Below, piece after piece: positions 38,648 to 47,351 of a stretch of DNA of 64,000 bases. The translations under genes were made by a program, and so were the position numbers. Positions within the stretch are counted from its first letter, which is position 1, and each line of letters begins with the position of its first letter. The stretch lies in NCBI RefSeq assembly GCF_010998615.1, contig NZ_JAAEAH010000007.1:100096-164095 (forward strand), written 5' to 3'. Under the pieces are notes generated by a model. That model made no database searches. It was not told the origin of the DNA and was given only the letters and a program-made list of their open reading frames with translations. Source of the stretch: Myxococcus sp. CA023 (lineage in GTDB: Bacteria; Myxococcota; Myxococcia; Myxococcales; Myxococcaceae).

Positions 38648-38675
38648 CGCCCTCCCCGCTCGCCTGGGGAGGGCG
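38648..38675 (+). terminator. Terminator of the pilus operon
   Basis: A perfect 10-bp stem (CGCCCTCCCC / GGGGAGGGCG) with an 8-nt loop starts 13 bp past the pilY1 stop and is followed by TCTGG. It separates the cluster from the HD-domain gene 20 bp downstream. Confidence 0.75.
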
Positions 38676-38695
38676 TCTGGCGTTAGAAGACGGGC

Positions 38696-39118
38696 ATGCC
38701 CGCACTCGAAGACGCCATCGCGCTCGCGGTGGCCGCGCATCACGGCCAGCGAGACAAGGCCGGCCAGACGTACATCCTCCACCCGCTGCGGGTGATGATG
38801 CGGCTGGACACGGACGAAGAGCGCACCGTGGCCATCCTCCACGACGTGGTGGAGGACACGCCCTACACGCTCGAGCGCCTGCGCGAGCTGGGCTACCCGG
38901 AGAACGTCCTGGGCGCGCTGGACGCCCTCACCCGCCGCCAGGACGAGACGTACGAGGCCTTCATCGAACGGCTGCGCCCGCTGGCGCTCGCCCGCCGCGT
39001 GAAGCTGGCGGACCTGGAGGACAACATGGACGTGCGGAGGCTGGCCGCGGTGACGGCCAAGGACGCCGAGCGCCTGGCCCGCTACCGCGCCGCCTGGGCC
39101 CGCCTGCGCGAGCCATAG
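38696..39118 (+). CDS. HD-domain protein, MESH1/SpoT-hydrolase-like
   Basis: 140 aa, cytoplasmic. HD-superfamily metal residues are present: the His in AVAAHHGQRDKAGQ, the HPLRV motif, ILHDVVEDT (HDxxED) and VKLADLEDNMD, which mirrors the VKLADRxxN of the (p)ppGpp hydrolase domain of RelA/SpoT. No synthetase or TGS domain. At 140 residues it is shorter than typical small alarmone hydrolases (about 180). (p)ppGpp hydrolysis is the best guess; other nucleotide substrates are possible. Its ATG lies 20 bp beyond the pilus operon terminator. Confidence 0.75.
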   Translation: MPALEDAIALAVAAHHGQRDKAGQTYILHPLRVMMRLDTDEERTVAILHDVVEDTPYTLERLRELGYPENVLGALDALTRRQDETYEAFIERLRPLALARRVKLADLEDNMDVRRLAAVTAKDAERLARYRAAWARLREP

Positions 39119-39127
39119 AAGACACGA

Positions 39128-39161
39128 CGGCCCGGAGCGCCACGGGGGCGGCTCCGGGCCG
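39128..39161. terminator. Terminator between convergent HD gene and acnA
   Basis: CGGCCCGGAGC and GCTCCGGGCCG form a perfect 11-bp stem around a 12-nt loop, in the 98-bp gap between the HD-domain stop (plus) and the acnA stop (minus). Likely acts in both directions; no pronounced U-tract. Confidence 0.65.
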
Positions 39162-39216
39162 AGGTGCTACCGGCGCCCGCCGAGGAAAGCAGGGCGCCGG
39201 TTCCTTCCTCTCCGCG

Positions 39217-41946
39217 CTAGGCCTTGGCCAGCTGGCGGAGCACGTACTGCAGGATGCCGCCGTGGCGGTAGTAGTCGAGCTCGTTCGGCGTGTCGATGCG
39301 GCACACCACCGTGAACTCCTTGGTCCCACTCTCACCCGTGGCCTTCACGGTGAGCTTCTTCTGCGGCGCCAGGTCCTGCGCCACGCCGGTGATGTCGAAC
39401 TTCTCGTGGCCGGTGAGGCCCAGCGACTGCGCGTCCTGGCCCGCCTCGAACTGGAGCGGCAGCACGCCCATGCCCACCAGGTTGGAGCGGTGGATGCGCT
39501 CGAAGCTCTTGGCGATGACGGCCTTCACGCCCAGCAGCATGGTACCCTTGGCCGCCCAGTCACGGCTGGAGCCGGTGCCGTACTCCGCGCCCGCCAGCAC
39601 CACCAGCGGCGTGCCCTCCGCCTGGTACTTCATGGACGCGTCGTAGATGCTCATCCGCTCGCGCGTGGGGATGTGGACGGTGACGCCGCCCTCCACGCCC
39701 GGAACCAGCAGGTTCTTCAGGCGGATGTTGGCGAAGGTGCCACGCACCATCACCTCGTGGTTGCCGCGGCGCGCGCCGTAGGAGTTGAAGTCCTTGGGCT
39801 CCACGCCGTTGGCCATGAGGTACTTGGCCGCCGGGCTCGTCTTGGCGATGTTGCCCGCGGGGGAGATGTGGTCCGTGGTGACGGAGTCACCCAGCAGCGC
39901 CATCACGTGCGCGCCATGGATGTCCTGCGTCGCCTTGGGCTCCTTCGGCAGGTTCTCGAAGAAGGGCGGCTTGCGCACGTAGGTGGACGTGTCGTCCCAC
40001 TGGAACGTGGAGCCCTTGCCCACCGGCAGCTGCTGCCAGAGCGCGTCGCCCTCCATGGCGTTGGCGTACTGGCTGCGGAACTGCTCCGGCTTCACGGAGG
40101 TGCGGATGACCTCCTGAATCTCCTCGTTGGTGGGCCAGATGTCCTTGAGGAACACGGGACGTCCGTTGGGGTCGGTGCCCAGCGGCTCGTTGTCCAGGTC
40201 CATGCCCACTTCGCCAGCCAGCGCGTAGGCCACCACCAGCGGCGGGCTGGCCAGGTAGTTCATGCGCACGTGCGGGTTGATGCGGCCTTCGAAGTTGCGG
40301 TTGCCGGACAGCACCGCGGCGACGACCAGGTCACCCTCGGTGACGGCGTTGGCCACGGGCTCCGTCAGCGGACCGGAGTTGCCGATGCACGTCGTGCAGC
40401 CGTAGCCCACGATGTGGAAGCCCACCGCCTCCAGGTAGGGCAGCAGGCCGGCGTCGCGCAGGTACTCGCTGACGACGCGGCTGCCCGGGGCCAGGGACGT
40501 CTTCACCCACGGCTTCGGGTTGAGGCCGCGCTCCACGGCCTTCTTGGCCAGGATGCCCGCGCCCACCAGCACCGCCGGGTTGGAGGTGTTGGTGCAGGAC
40601 GTAATCGACGCAATCACCACCGCGCCGTGGCCCAGCTGGTAGCTCTGGCGGCCGTTCTTCACCGTGACGGCCTGCGCCAGACGCTCGGGAGGCACCGCGG
40701 CGGCGGCGGCCTTGCCCTTGCCACCCTCCTCGTCCTCGCCCTTGCTCTTGCCGGCCGACAGCATCTCCACCAGCGACTTCTCGTAGCCGGACTTCATGTC
40801 CTTGAGGGGCACGCGGTCCTGCGGGCGCTTGGGGCCGGCGAGGCTGGGCACCACGGTGGACAGGTCCAGCTCCAGCGTGTCGCTGAAGATGGGGTCCTCG
40901 GCGTCGTCACGCCGCCACAGGCCCTGCTCCTTGGCGTAGGCCTCGGTGAGGGCCACCAGGTCGTCCGGACGGCCGGTGAAGCGCAGGTAGTTGAGGCTCT
41001 CCTCGTCCACCGGGAAGAAGCCGATGGTGGCGCCGTACTCGGGCGCCATGTTCGCGATGGTGGCGCGGTCCGGCAGGGACAGGTTCTTCAGGCCGCTGCC
41101 GTAGAACTCCACGAACTTGCCCACCACGCCCTTCTTGCGAAGCATCTGCGTGACGGTGAGCACCAGGTCCGTGGCGGTGGCGCCCGCGGGCAGCTTGCCG
41201 GAGAGCTTGAAGCCCACCACCTGCGGAATCAGCATCGTAATCGGCTGGCCCAGCAGCGCGGCCTCGGCCTCGATGCCGCCCACGCCCCAGCCCACCACGC
41301 CCAGGCCGTTGATCATCGTGGTGTGGCTGTCGGTGCCCACCAGCGTGTCCGGGTACACGGTGCTGCCCTGGCGGAACGTCACGTGCGCCAGGAACTCCAG
41401 GTTGACCTGGTGGCAGATGCCGATGTCCGGCGGAACCACGCCAAAGCCCTTGAACGCGCTCTGGCCCCAGCGGAGGAACGCGTACCGCTCACGGTTGCGC
41501 TCGAACTCCAGCTCGGCGTTCTCCTTGAACGCGGCGGACGTTGCGAAGGAGTCAATCTGCACCGAGTGGTCGATGACCAGGTCGGCCGGGTTGCGCGGGT
41601 TGATCTTGTCCGGGTTGCCGCCCATGGAGGCCAGCGCCTCACGCATGGCCGCCAGGTCCACCACCGCGGGCACGCCCGTGAAGTCCTGGAGCAGCACGCG
41701 GGCGGGGTGGAAGGAGATCTCCACGTCCGGGGTGGCCTTGGGGTCCCACGCCAGCATCTTCTCCACGTGCTCGCGCTTCACCACGCGGCCATCCTCGTGG
41801 CGCAGCAGGTTCTCTAGCAGGACCTTCAGCGAGAACGGCAGGCGGTTCACCGCCGGGTGGGATTTGGCCAGCTTGCCCAGGCTGAAGAGGTCATAGGTGG
41901 CAGAGCCCACCTTGAGCTGGGACTTCGTGCCGAAACTGTCGGTCAT
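39217..41946 (-). CDS. acnA: Aconitate hydratase A
   Basis: 909 aa, standard AcnA length. [4Fe-4S] ligands are in [10 protein letters not shown] and [13 protein letters not shown]. Other conserved blocks are [38 protein letters not shown] and the C-terminal swivelling domain with [20 protein letters not shown] and [16 protein letters not shown]. It interconverts citrate and isocitrate in the TCA cycle and, as apo-protein, may bind mRNA. Start ATG 41946 with GGAAGG upstream. An insertion of about 20 Lys/Glu/Gly-rich residues ([19 protein letters not shown]) lies mid-protein. Monocistronic with its own terminator. Confidence 0.97.
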   Translation of the reverse strand: MTDSFGTKSQLKVGSATYDLFSLGKLAKSHPAVNRLPFSLKVLLENLLRHEDGRVVKREHVEKMLAWDPKATPDVEISFHPARVLLQDFTGVPAVVDLAAMREALASMGGNPDKINPRNPADLVIDHSVQIDSFATSAAFKENAELEFERNRERYAFLRWGQSAFKGFGVVPPDIGICHQVNLEFLAHVTFRQGSTVYPDTLVGTDSHTTMINGLGVVGWGVGGIEAEAALLGQPITMLIPQVVGFKLSGKLPAGATATDLVLTVTQMLRKKGVVGKFVEFYGSGLKNLSLPDRATIANMAPEYGATIGFFPVDEESLNYLRFTGRPDDLVALTEAYAKEQGLWRRDDAEDPIFSDTLELDLSTVVPSLAGPKRPQDRVPLKDMKSGYEKSLVEMLSAGKSKGEDEEGGKGKAAAAAVPPERLAQAVTVKNGRQSYQLGHGAVVIASITSCTNTSNPAVLVGAGILAKKAVERGLNPKPWVKTSLAPGSRVVSEYLRDAGLLPYLEAVGFHIVGYGCTTCIGNSGPLTEPVANAVTEGDLVVAAVLSGNRNFEGRINPHVRMNYLASPPLVVAYALAGEVGMDLDNEPLGTDPNGRPVFLKDIWPTNEEIQEVIRTSVKPEQFRSQYANAMEGDALWQQLPVGKGSTFQWDDTSTYVRKPPFFENLPKEPKATQDIHGAHVMALLGDSVTTDHISPAGNIAKTSPAAKYLMANGVEPKDFNSYGARRGNHEVMVRGTFANIRLKNLLVPGVEGGVTVHIPTRERMSIYDASMKYQAEGTPLVVLAGAEYGTGSSRDWAAKGTMLLGVKAVIAKSFERIHRSNLVGMGVLPLQFEAGQDAQSLGLTGHEKFDITGVAQDLAPQKKLTVKATGESGTKEFTVVCRIDTPNELDYYRHGGILQYVLRQLAKA

Positions 41947-42113
41947 GTATGTTGCCGTCCTTCCTTGCGCGGGATGCGGGAACTTCTAGGCCCCCCTTTG
42001 ACGCGTTGCAAAGGGTTCCTGCGAGGGCATTGAGGGCCGGACGCTTCGAGCCGCAGGTGTGCAGCCCCGCTCATCGGAACCATGCGCCCCGCTGAGGGGT
42101 GGGCAGGCCTGGC

Positions 42114-43376
42114 TCAGATGATTTTGCGAAGCAGAGACAGCGCCCGCTCCAGCAGCTTCTGCCACAGGGGCCGGCGGCGGAACTCCGCCAGCGTCACCTC
42201 GCGGCAGTCCCCGCAGTCCGTGCGGAAGGAGTCCTCCAGTTGCTGTCCCAAGCGACGGTCGGCGAAGACCGCGTTCACCTCGTGATTGAAGGCCAGGCTG
42301 AGGCGCTCCAGGTTGAACGAACCGATGGTGCCCCACACCCCGTCCACCACGGCCGTCTTGGCGTGCAGCACGCCGCGCTGCCACTCGAAGATGCGGACGC
42401 CCGCGCCCAGCAGCCGCTCGTAGAAGGCCCGGGCCATGAACTCCAGGATGGGGTGGTCGCTGCGAGCGTTGAGCAGCAGATGGACCTCCACCCCGCGCCG
42501 GGCCGCCTCGCGCAGCGCCATCACCATGCGCCGGTCCGGGATGAAGTAGGCGGCGGCCACCAGCACGCTGCGCCGGGCCCGGCGGATGGCGTGCAGGTAG
42601 GCCCGGTGGATGCTTCGCCGACTGGACAACACCGCCAGCCCCACCGCGCCGTGCCGGGGCGGTGGGTTGTGCAGGCGCTCCAACCGCCGGGTCAGCCGGT
42701 GGAAGCGGCCCTGAAACATCATCCGCCACGTGGCGGAGAAACACCGCTCCAGTTCGTGGACGGCCGGCCCCTCGATGCGCAGCACGTCGTCCCGCCACGC
42801 CGCGCCAGATTCCGCGGGCGCCCAGTGGGCGGAGATGTTCACCCCACCGGTGAAGGCCACCTCGCCGTCCACCACCAGGATTTTGCGGTGGTCCCTCCGC
42901 AGCAGGTGCCGCAGCCCGCGTGACAGGCTGAAGGGCTTGAAGGCGCGGATGTCCACGCCCCTCGCGCGCAGCCCGGAGAAGAAGCTCCGGCGGCTCGTCC
43001 ACGAGCCCACCGCGTCGTACAACACCTTCACGTGCACGCCGCGCTCGGCCGCCTCCGCCAGCGCCTCGCCGAACAGTTCGCCGACGGCGTCGGAGACGAA
43101 CATGTACGTCTCCAGGCGGACATAGCGGCGCGCCCCGCGGATGGCCTCCAGCATCGCCGGGTAGGCCTCCGCGCCGTCGCGCAACAGCTGGCATGCGTTG
43201 CCCTGCACCACCCCGTGACGGCGCGGCAGGTAGTAGCGCGACAGGAGCAGCCCGGAGACGTTGGGGCTCCACACCGGCCCATGCTCCGGCACGGGCACTG
43301 GGGGCGTGGGCGCACGCCGCGGCGCGCCCGTGTCCGCTTCCCCCGACTGCTCGGTCAACGCCTCCTGGTCACGCAT
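42114..43376 (-). CDS. Phospholipase D-superfamily protein, cardiolipin synthase-like
   Basis: 420 aa from ATG 43376. Two HKD motifs: RDHRKILVVDGEVAFTGG and LHAKTAVVDGVWGTIGS, each followed by the S/G-N-hydrophobic strand (GGVNIS, GSFNLE) characteristic of cardiolipin synthases and related transphosphatidylases. There is no obvious N-terminal membrane helix pair, unlike E. coli ClsA, so it resembles ClsB-type soluble enzymes. Likely forms cardiolipin or moves phosphatidyl groups at the inner membrane. It follows the FHA gene on the same strand with a 138-bp gap, so co-transcription is possible but uncertain. Confidence 0.88.
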   Translation of the reverse strand: MRDQEALTEQSGEADTGAPRRAPTPPVPVPEHGPVWSPNVSGLLLSRYYLPRRHGVVQGNACQLLRDGAEAYPAMLEAIRGARRYVRLETYMFVSDAVGELFGEALAEAAERGVHVKVLYDAVGSWTSRRSFFSGLRARGVDIRAFKPFSLSRGLRHLLRRDHRKILVVDGEVAFTGGVNISAHWAPAESGAAWRDDVLRIEGPAVHELERCFSATWRMMFQGRFHRLTRRLERLHNPPPRHGAVGLAVLSSRRSIHRAYLHAIRRARRSVLVAAAYFIPDRRMVMALREAARRGVEVHLLLNARSDHPILEFMARAFYERLLGAGVRIFEWQRGVLHAKTAVVDGVWGTIGSFNLERLSLAFNHEVNAVFADRRLGQQLEDSFRTDCGDCREVTLAEFRRRPLWQKLLERALSLLRKII

Positions 43377-43514
43377 GGCATCCCAACGGTGCGGATGCCC
43401 GCGCGACCCGGCAACCCGAGCCGCTTCGCAGCCTGTCTTCCAGTGCCAGCCGGTGTCCGGAAGCCGACGGGACAATCCCGCGACTTCACGGACACCGGAA
43501 AGCCGTGGCGCGGC

Positions 43515-45083
43515 CTAGAGGCCGTACTCCGCGCGCTTGGCGTCCGCGCGGGTGGCGCACGGCTGGTCGAACTCCGGGAAGTACTCCTTCACGTGGTCCA
43601 GGGTGGCGGAGGCGCTCTTGTAGTTGCCCTGGTTGTAGTAGCCCTCCACCTCCAGCAGCAGCTTGGAGCAGGTGCGGTCCAGCTCCTGCTGCGCCGCCTT
43701 CATGCGCTCCTGGGCGTCGTAGTAGAGGTCGGGCTTCGGCTCCGGGTGGGCCTCCAGCATCAGCCACGACACGCGGAAGGACTTCCAGGCCTCGTAGCGG
43801 TTGCGAGCGCCGATGTCCGGCGTCTGGAAGTGCTTCAAGCCCCGCTTGTGGTACTCGGTGGCCTCGCGCACCAGCTCCTCTGGCAGCAGGTCCGGCAGCA
43901 GCGCGCGCTCCACCCAGATATTCCAGATGATCCACGGGTCTTCGCCCGGCGGATTCTTCACGTTGTCGAAGATGATGCGGTTGGGCTCGCCCTTCTTCAG
44001 GTGCTGCGCCGGAATCATCAGTTCGATGGAGCGGTCCTGGCTGGCCAGCGTGTCGGGCGGCACCTTGCCCACGTCCACGCCGTTGACGCTCACCACGACC
44101 TCGTCCTTGGAGATGCTCTGGGCCTGGTAGTGGAGGATGACCACCGCGCGCGTGGCGGCGGTGTACTCCCACTCGAAGACCTTCATGTCCGGGCGATCCC
44201 ACGTCACGCCCGGCCCCAGGCCGAACGAGTCGCGGATGGGCTGGCCGGTCAGCATCGAGGGCTCCTCGCCCATCGGCTGACCGTCCTCGCCGCTCAGCAC
44301 CAGCCAGTAGAGGACGCCGAACAGCGCGAGCACCATGGCCACGCCGCCACCGATGATGCCGGTGCGCACGCCCTGGCTGGCGTCCGCCCAGAAGAGCTTC
44401 GCGCTGGACACCACGCCGGGGGACTCACGCCGGATGCGCGCGCGCTCCGCCGCGGACAGGCCACCACCGCCCCCGGCTGCTGGCGCTGGACGAGCCCGGA
44501 CCGGCGGGGGCGAACTGGACGGCCGCTTCGCGGGCGGTGCCGCTGGCGCCGAGCGCTCGATGGCCGCCCGTGAGCCGCTCTGCCCCTGGGACACGGGGCG
44601 CAGGGCCTGCAGGTTGGAGCGGGTGGCGCCCTCGCGGATTTCGTTCAGTTCCTCCTGGTCGGCACCTTCCGGGGCCAGCGCGACGCCCTTGTTGCGCTGC
44701 CGTTTCAGGGAATCCAGGGAGACGATGCGCGTGCTGCCATCGCCTTCCTGGGCGCCGGCGGGGAGCTCTTCTTCGCCCGTGGCCGGCTCGTCCGTCAGCA
44801 TGGCGAAGATGAACGTCACCGGTCCCAGGGTCAGCTTGTCGCCGTCCTCGAGCACCTGCGTCTTCACCGGACTGCCGTTGATGAGCGACCCGTTGGCGCT
44901 GCCCTGGTCCTCGACGGCGTAGGCATCACCGTCGAGGAAAATGCGGCAGTGGCGCCGGGACACACCCGGGTCGAACAGCGCGACGTCACAATCCGTCGAA
45001 CGGCCGATGAGAACGGAGTCCTGGTCGAAGACGAACTCCTTACCGGCTTCTCTACCCTCGGAGATCGTCAGCTGGAAAGGCAT
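43515..45083 (-). CDS. Membrane-anchored FHA-domain protein
   Basis: 522 aa. N-terminal FHA domain (residues 5-95) with IGRSTDCDVALFDPGVSRRH, the phosphothreonine-binding Arg/Ser, and SANGSLINGSPV. Residues 100-235 are a disordered Pro/Ala linker; one membrane helix follows at 242-264 (TGIIGGGVAMVLALFGVLYW). The last 260 residues, in the periplasm, form a beta-rich part (VVVSVNGVDVGKVPPDTLAS) and then helices with CSKLLLEVEGYYNQGNYKSA, TPR-like. It starts 7 bp after the PafC-like gene, so it belongs to that operon. The FHA side would read Ser/Thr kinase signals in the cytoplasm. Homologue family not recognised. Confidence 0.82.
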   Translation of the reverse strand: MPFQLTISEGREAGKEFVFDQDSVLIGRSTDCDVALFDPGVSRRHCRIFLDGDAYAVEDQGSANGSLINGSPVKTQVLEDGDKLTLGPVTFIFAMLTDEPATGEEELPAGAQEGDGSTRIVSLDSLKRQRNKGVALAPEGADQEELNEIREGATRSNLQALRPVSQGQSGSRAAIERSAPAAPPAKRPSSSPPPVRARPAPAAGGGGGLSAAERARIRRESPGVVSSAKLFWADASQGVRTGIIGGGVAMVLALFGVLYWLVLSGEDGQPMGEEPSMLTGQPIRDSFGLGPGVTWDRPDMKVFEWEYTAATRAVVILHYQAQSISKDEVVVSVNGVDVGKVPPDTLASQDRSIELMIPAQHLKKGEPNRIIFDNVKNPPGEDPWIIWNIWVERALLPDLLPEELVREATEYHKRGLKHFQTPDIGARNRYEAWKSFRVSWLMLEAHPEPKPDLYYDAQERMKAAQQELDRTCSKLLLEVEGYYNQGNYKSASATLDHVKEYFPEFDQPCATRADAKRAEYGL

Positions 45084-45089
45084 GGGGGG

Positions 45090-46019
45090 TTACAATCCTA
45101 CAGATGCCCGCGCCGCTCGGGCAACGGCCGCACGCGCGGAGGCCGGTTCCATGACCTGCGCCTCGCCACCGAAGGACAGGACCCACTGGGTGAGCCAGCG
45201 TTCGCTGTCCCCCGCCACCAGCACCTCCACGCCCCCGTCGGCAAGCGGGCGGGCGTCCTGGCCGAAGCGCTCCTTCACATAGGGTGCGGCCACGGGGGAG
45301 AAGCGCACGCGCACCGAGGAATCCGTCAGGCCCCGCGCCGGGTTGGGCACGTCCGCCCGGGCGTCCGCGGGCGGCTGGAAGGACACGTCCGTGACGAGGA
45401 TGTCCTCCATCCGGTCCAGGCGGAACAGGCGCGCGTCCTGCCGGGTGTGGCAGTAGCCCTGCAGATACCACTGCCCCCGGTGGCTGAGCAGCTCGTAGGG
45501 GCGCACGGTGCGCGGCTCCGGCGACCGGCCGGGGCTGGCATAGCCGAACGTCACCTCCAGGCGCTCGATGATGGCCCGAGTGAGCGGCCCCAGGGCCTGG
45601 GGCGCCTCCGTGGATGCATCAATCTTCCGGTACATCTCCCGGTAGCGTTCGCGGGTGGCGGGCGGCAACACGCGCTCCAGCTTCTGGAGGGCGCTCTGCA
45701 ACGCGTCCCCCGTGGCCGGCCGCAGCAGCTCCGCCGACGCGGCCAGCGCCGCGGCCTCGCCCGGCGTCAACCGGGGCGGCGCGAACAGGCGCTGGTCCAG
45801 GTCCACGTAGACGCGGTCGTTGTCCACGTAGATGTCGATGTAGTCGTCCGGGTTGAAGGGCGGCCGGCCCACGCAGGTGAGCAGGTCCAGCTCCTCCAGC
45901 AGGTCCTCGCGGCTGATGTTGAGCGCGCGCGCGAGCGCGTCCACCGTGACGCCGGGGTGCTTGGAGACGTAGGGAACCAGGAACAGCAGGCGGCGGAGCC
46001 GCTCGTGGACGTTGCTCAT
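45090..46019 (-). CDS. pafC: WYL-domain transcriptional regulator, PafC-like
   Basis: 309 aa from ATG 46019, whose start overlaps the stop of the PafB-like gene by 4 bp. The N-terminal part RLRRLLFLVPYVSKHPGVTV and then ISREDLLEELDLLTCVGRPP, FNPDDYIDIYVDNDRVYV resembles mycobacterial PafC by recall. The WYL domain follows, with RTVRPYELLSHRGQWYLQGY and FRLDRME, and a C-terminal WCX-type extension (VRVRFSPVAAPYVKERF). PafB and PafC form a complex that activates DNA-damage genes independently of LexA/RecA. Paired order and overlap support the call; DNA binding is probably via the tandem winged helices. Confidence 0.72.
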   Translation of the reverse strand: MSNVHERLRRLLFLVPYVSKHPGVTVDALARALNISREDLLEELDLLTCVGRPPFNPDDYIDIYVDNDRVYVDLDQRLFAPPRLTPGEAAALAASAELLRPATGDALQSALQKLERVLPPATRERYREMYRKIDASTEAPQALGPLTRAIIERLEVTFGYASPGRSPEPRTVRPYELLSHRGQWYLQGYCHTRQDARLFRLDRMEDILVTDVSFQPPADARADVPNPARGLTDSSVRVRFSPVAAPYVKERFGQDARPLADGGVEVLVAGDSERWLTQWVLSFGGEAQVMEPASARAAVARAARASVGL

Positions 46020-47038
46020 GCGCTCACCTTGTCCAGCGAATCGTCGTGGCACGACACGATGCGCGAGGCCATCTCCCGCAGACGCGCCTGCGCCCGCTCC
46101 GGGCCCTCCACGCGGCAGTCCGGCCCCAGCGCCAGGCAGAAGCGCATCAGGCCGTCCACGAACGTCACCGGCAGCCGCGCCCGCACCGCCCCCTCCTCCG
46201 CCGGCTCCAGCGTGGCGCCGGGCAACAGGCTCGCGGCCCGCGAGGCGAGCGTGCCCGACAGGTGGAGCACCACCTCCACCTGCTCATGGAAGCGGTGCTG
46301 CCACGGGAAGTACGCCACGTGGGCCTCCAGCGAGAAGTCCGCCGGCACCTGGAAGTCCGGCGTGCGCGGGCGCGCCGTGTTCACCTTCAGCTCGCGAATC
46401 CGGTGAACGTGGAAGGTCCGCAACTCCTTGCGCAAGTGGCAGTACCCCACCAGCGTCCAGGCGCCGCGGCGCAGCGCCAGGCCATATGGGTCCACCCGCC
46501 GCTGCGTGGTGCCGGCCTGCTTGGGGCTGGCATACGTCAGGTCCACCCACTTGCGGGCCGCGCACGCATCCCAGAGCTGCTCCAGGCGCGCGGAGATCTC
46601 CTTCTCCTGGCCCTCGTGCACGGAGCCCAGCTCCATGCGCACCCGGGGTGTGGGCAGGGATTGACCGGCGAAGAAGCCGATCTTCCGCAGCGCATGCGCC
46701 AGGTCATCCCGGCCCGGGAAGGCCCCCGACGCCAGCGCCGCGGAGCCGGCGGCGTAGAGCACGGCCAGCTCCTCCTTGGAGAGGTCCGCCTCCGGGAGGT
46801 AGTAGGCGTCCCGGTCGACGATGTAGCCGTCCCGGCGCTCGTCGTCTCCCTGCACGTACGTCAGCGGAAAGCCCAGCTCCACCAGCTCCGCCTTGTCGCG
46901 CTCGAACTTGCGCTCGGCGGCATCATCGGAGCCGCCGTAGTCACCAGGGAAGTGCTCGCGCAGCTCGGCCCAGGAGATGGGCTCGCGTGCGTCGAGCAGA
47001 AGGGCCACGAGGTCGAGGATGCGTTCAGTGCGGTCCAT
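46016..47038 (-). CDS. pafB: WYL-domain transcriptional regulator, PafB-like
   Basis: 340 aa. The winged-helix N-terminus, RTERILDLVALLLDAREPIS ... ERKFERDKAELVELGFPLTY ... GYIVDRDAYYLPEADLSKEE, is strikingly like mycobacterial PafB (FERDKxELxxLGxPL and RDAYxLP). The WYL domain contains RRVDPYGLALRRGAWTLVGY and FHVHRIRELKV, and a WCX-like end. No signal peptide. It is first in a pafB-pafC-FHA operon. The upstream 313-bp gap contains a LexA-like box and two inverted repeats. In actinobacteria these proteins sit beside Pup-proteasome genes; none is seen here. Confidence 0.75.
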   Translation of the reverse strand: MDRTERILDLVALLLDAREPISWAELREHFPGDYGGSDDAAERKFERDKAELVELGFPLTYVQGDDERRDGYIVDRDAYYLPEADLSKEELAVLYAAGSAALASGAFPGRDDLAHALRKIGFFAGQSLPTPRVRMELGSVHEGQEKEISARLEQLWDACAARKWVDLTYASPKQAGTTQRRVDPYGLALRRGAWTLVGYCHLRKELRTFHVHRIRELKVNTARPRTPDFQVPADFSLEAHVAYFPWQHRFHEQVEVVLHLSGTLASRAASLLPGATLEPAEEGAVRARLPVTFVDGLMRFCLALGPDCRVEGPERAQARLREMASRIVSCHDDSLDKVSA

Positions 47039-47125
47039 TGGAAAGGTCGGCGACGATGCCGGGCGGACCCGAGAGGGTCAAGAAGTGGACGTGTGGGTGG
47101 GGAAACAGGTGAGAGGGCCGCTCGC

Positions 47126-47145
47126 GTCCGGCGAGATAGCCGGAC
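47126..47145. promoter_or_regulatory. Inverted repeat upstream of pafB-like gene
   Basis: GTCCGGC, 6-nt spacer, GCCGGAC: perfect 7-bp arms, directly beside the LexA-like box and about 90 bp upstream of the pafB-like start. Could be an operator for a dimeric protein or a leader hairpin. Confidence 0.4.
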
Positions 47146-47148
47146 ACG

Positions 47149-47165
47149 ACTGAACAAACAAGCAG
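47149..47165 (-). promoter_or_regulatory. LexA-like box upstream of pafB-like operon
   Basis: Read on the minus strand the site is CTGCTTGTTTGTTCAGT. Against CTRHAMRYBYGTTCAGS it agrees at 14 of 17 positions, including the intact CT and GTTCAG halves at correct spacing; mismatches are positions 5, 6 and 17. It lies about 111 bp before the pafB-like ATG. Confidence 0.45.
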
Positions 47166-47176
47166 GTAATCACCTG
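47163..47176. promoter_or_regulatory. Short palindrome CAGGT-N4-ACCTG
   Basis: Perfect 5-bp arms with a 4-nt spacer, overlapping the end of the LexA-like box by 3 bp. Possibly a second operator half of the same control region. Confidence 0.3.
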
Positions 47177-47351
47177 TACGCACGGCTGTACTCATTGCGG
47201 CTGGCAAGGACTTGGGCGGGGGGCTCGCACTGCGGGCATGATCTGGGTTATTGCTGCTCCATTCCGTGGAAGTGGAAGCGACGTGGACAGGCCTGCCTGT
47301 CCGGATGCCGCACGGCCGAAGCGGCGAGCGGAGCCTCCGAAGGGACTCACG

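Larger units (their letters stand above)
47039..47351. other. 313-bp divergent intergenic region of the pafB-like operon
   Basis: No coding potential. It contains three regulatory-looking elements (listed separately): an inverted repeat at 47126-47145, a LexA-like box at 47149-47165 and a short palindrome at 47163-47176. Nothing else recognised; no obvious -35/-10 pair stands out on either strand. Confidence 0.6.

Noticed and set aside
47115..47170. RecA-NDp-like promoter before the pafB-like gene
   Set aside because: TTGT and TATCTC elements occur nearby, but no arrangement fits TTGTCRGTG-N8-TANNNT with correct spacing.
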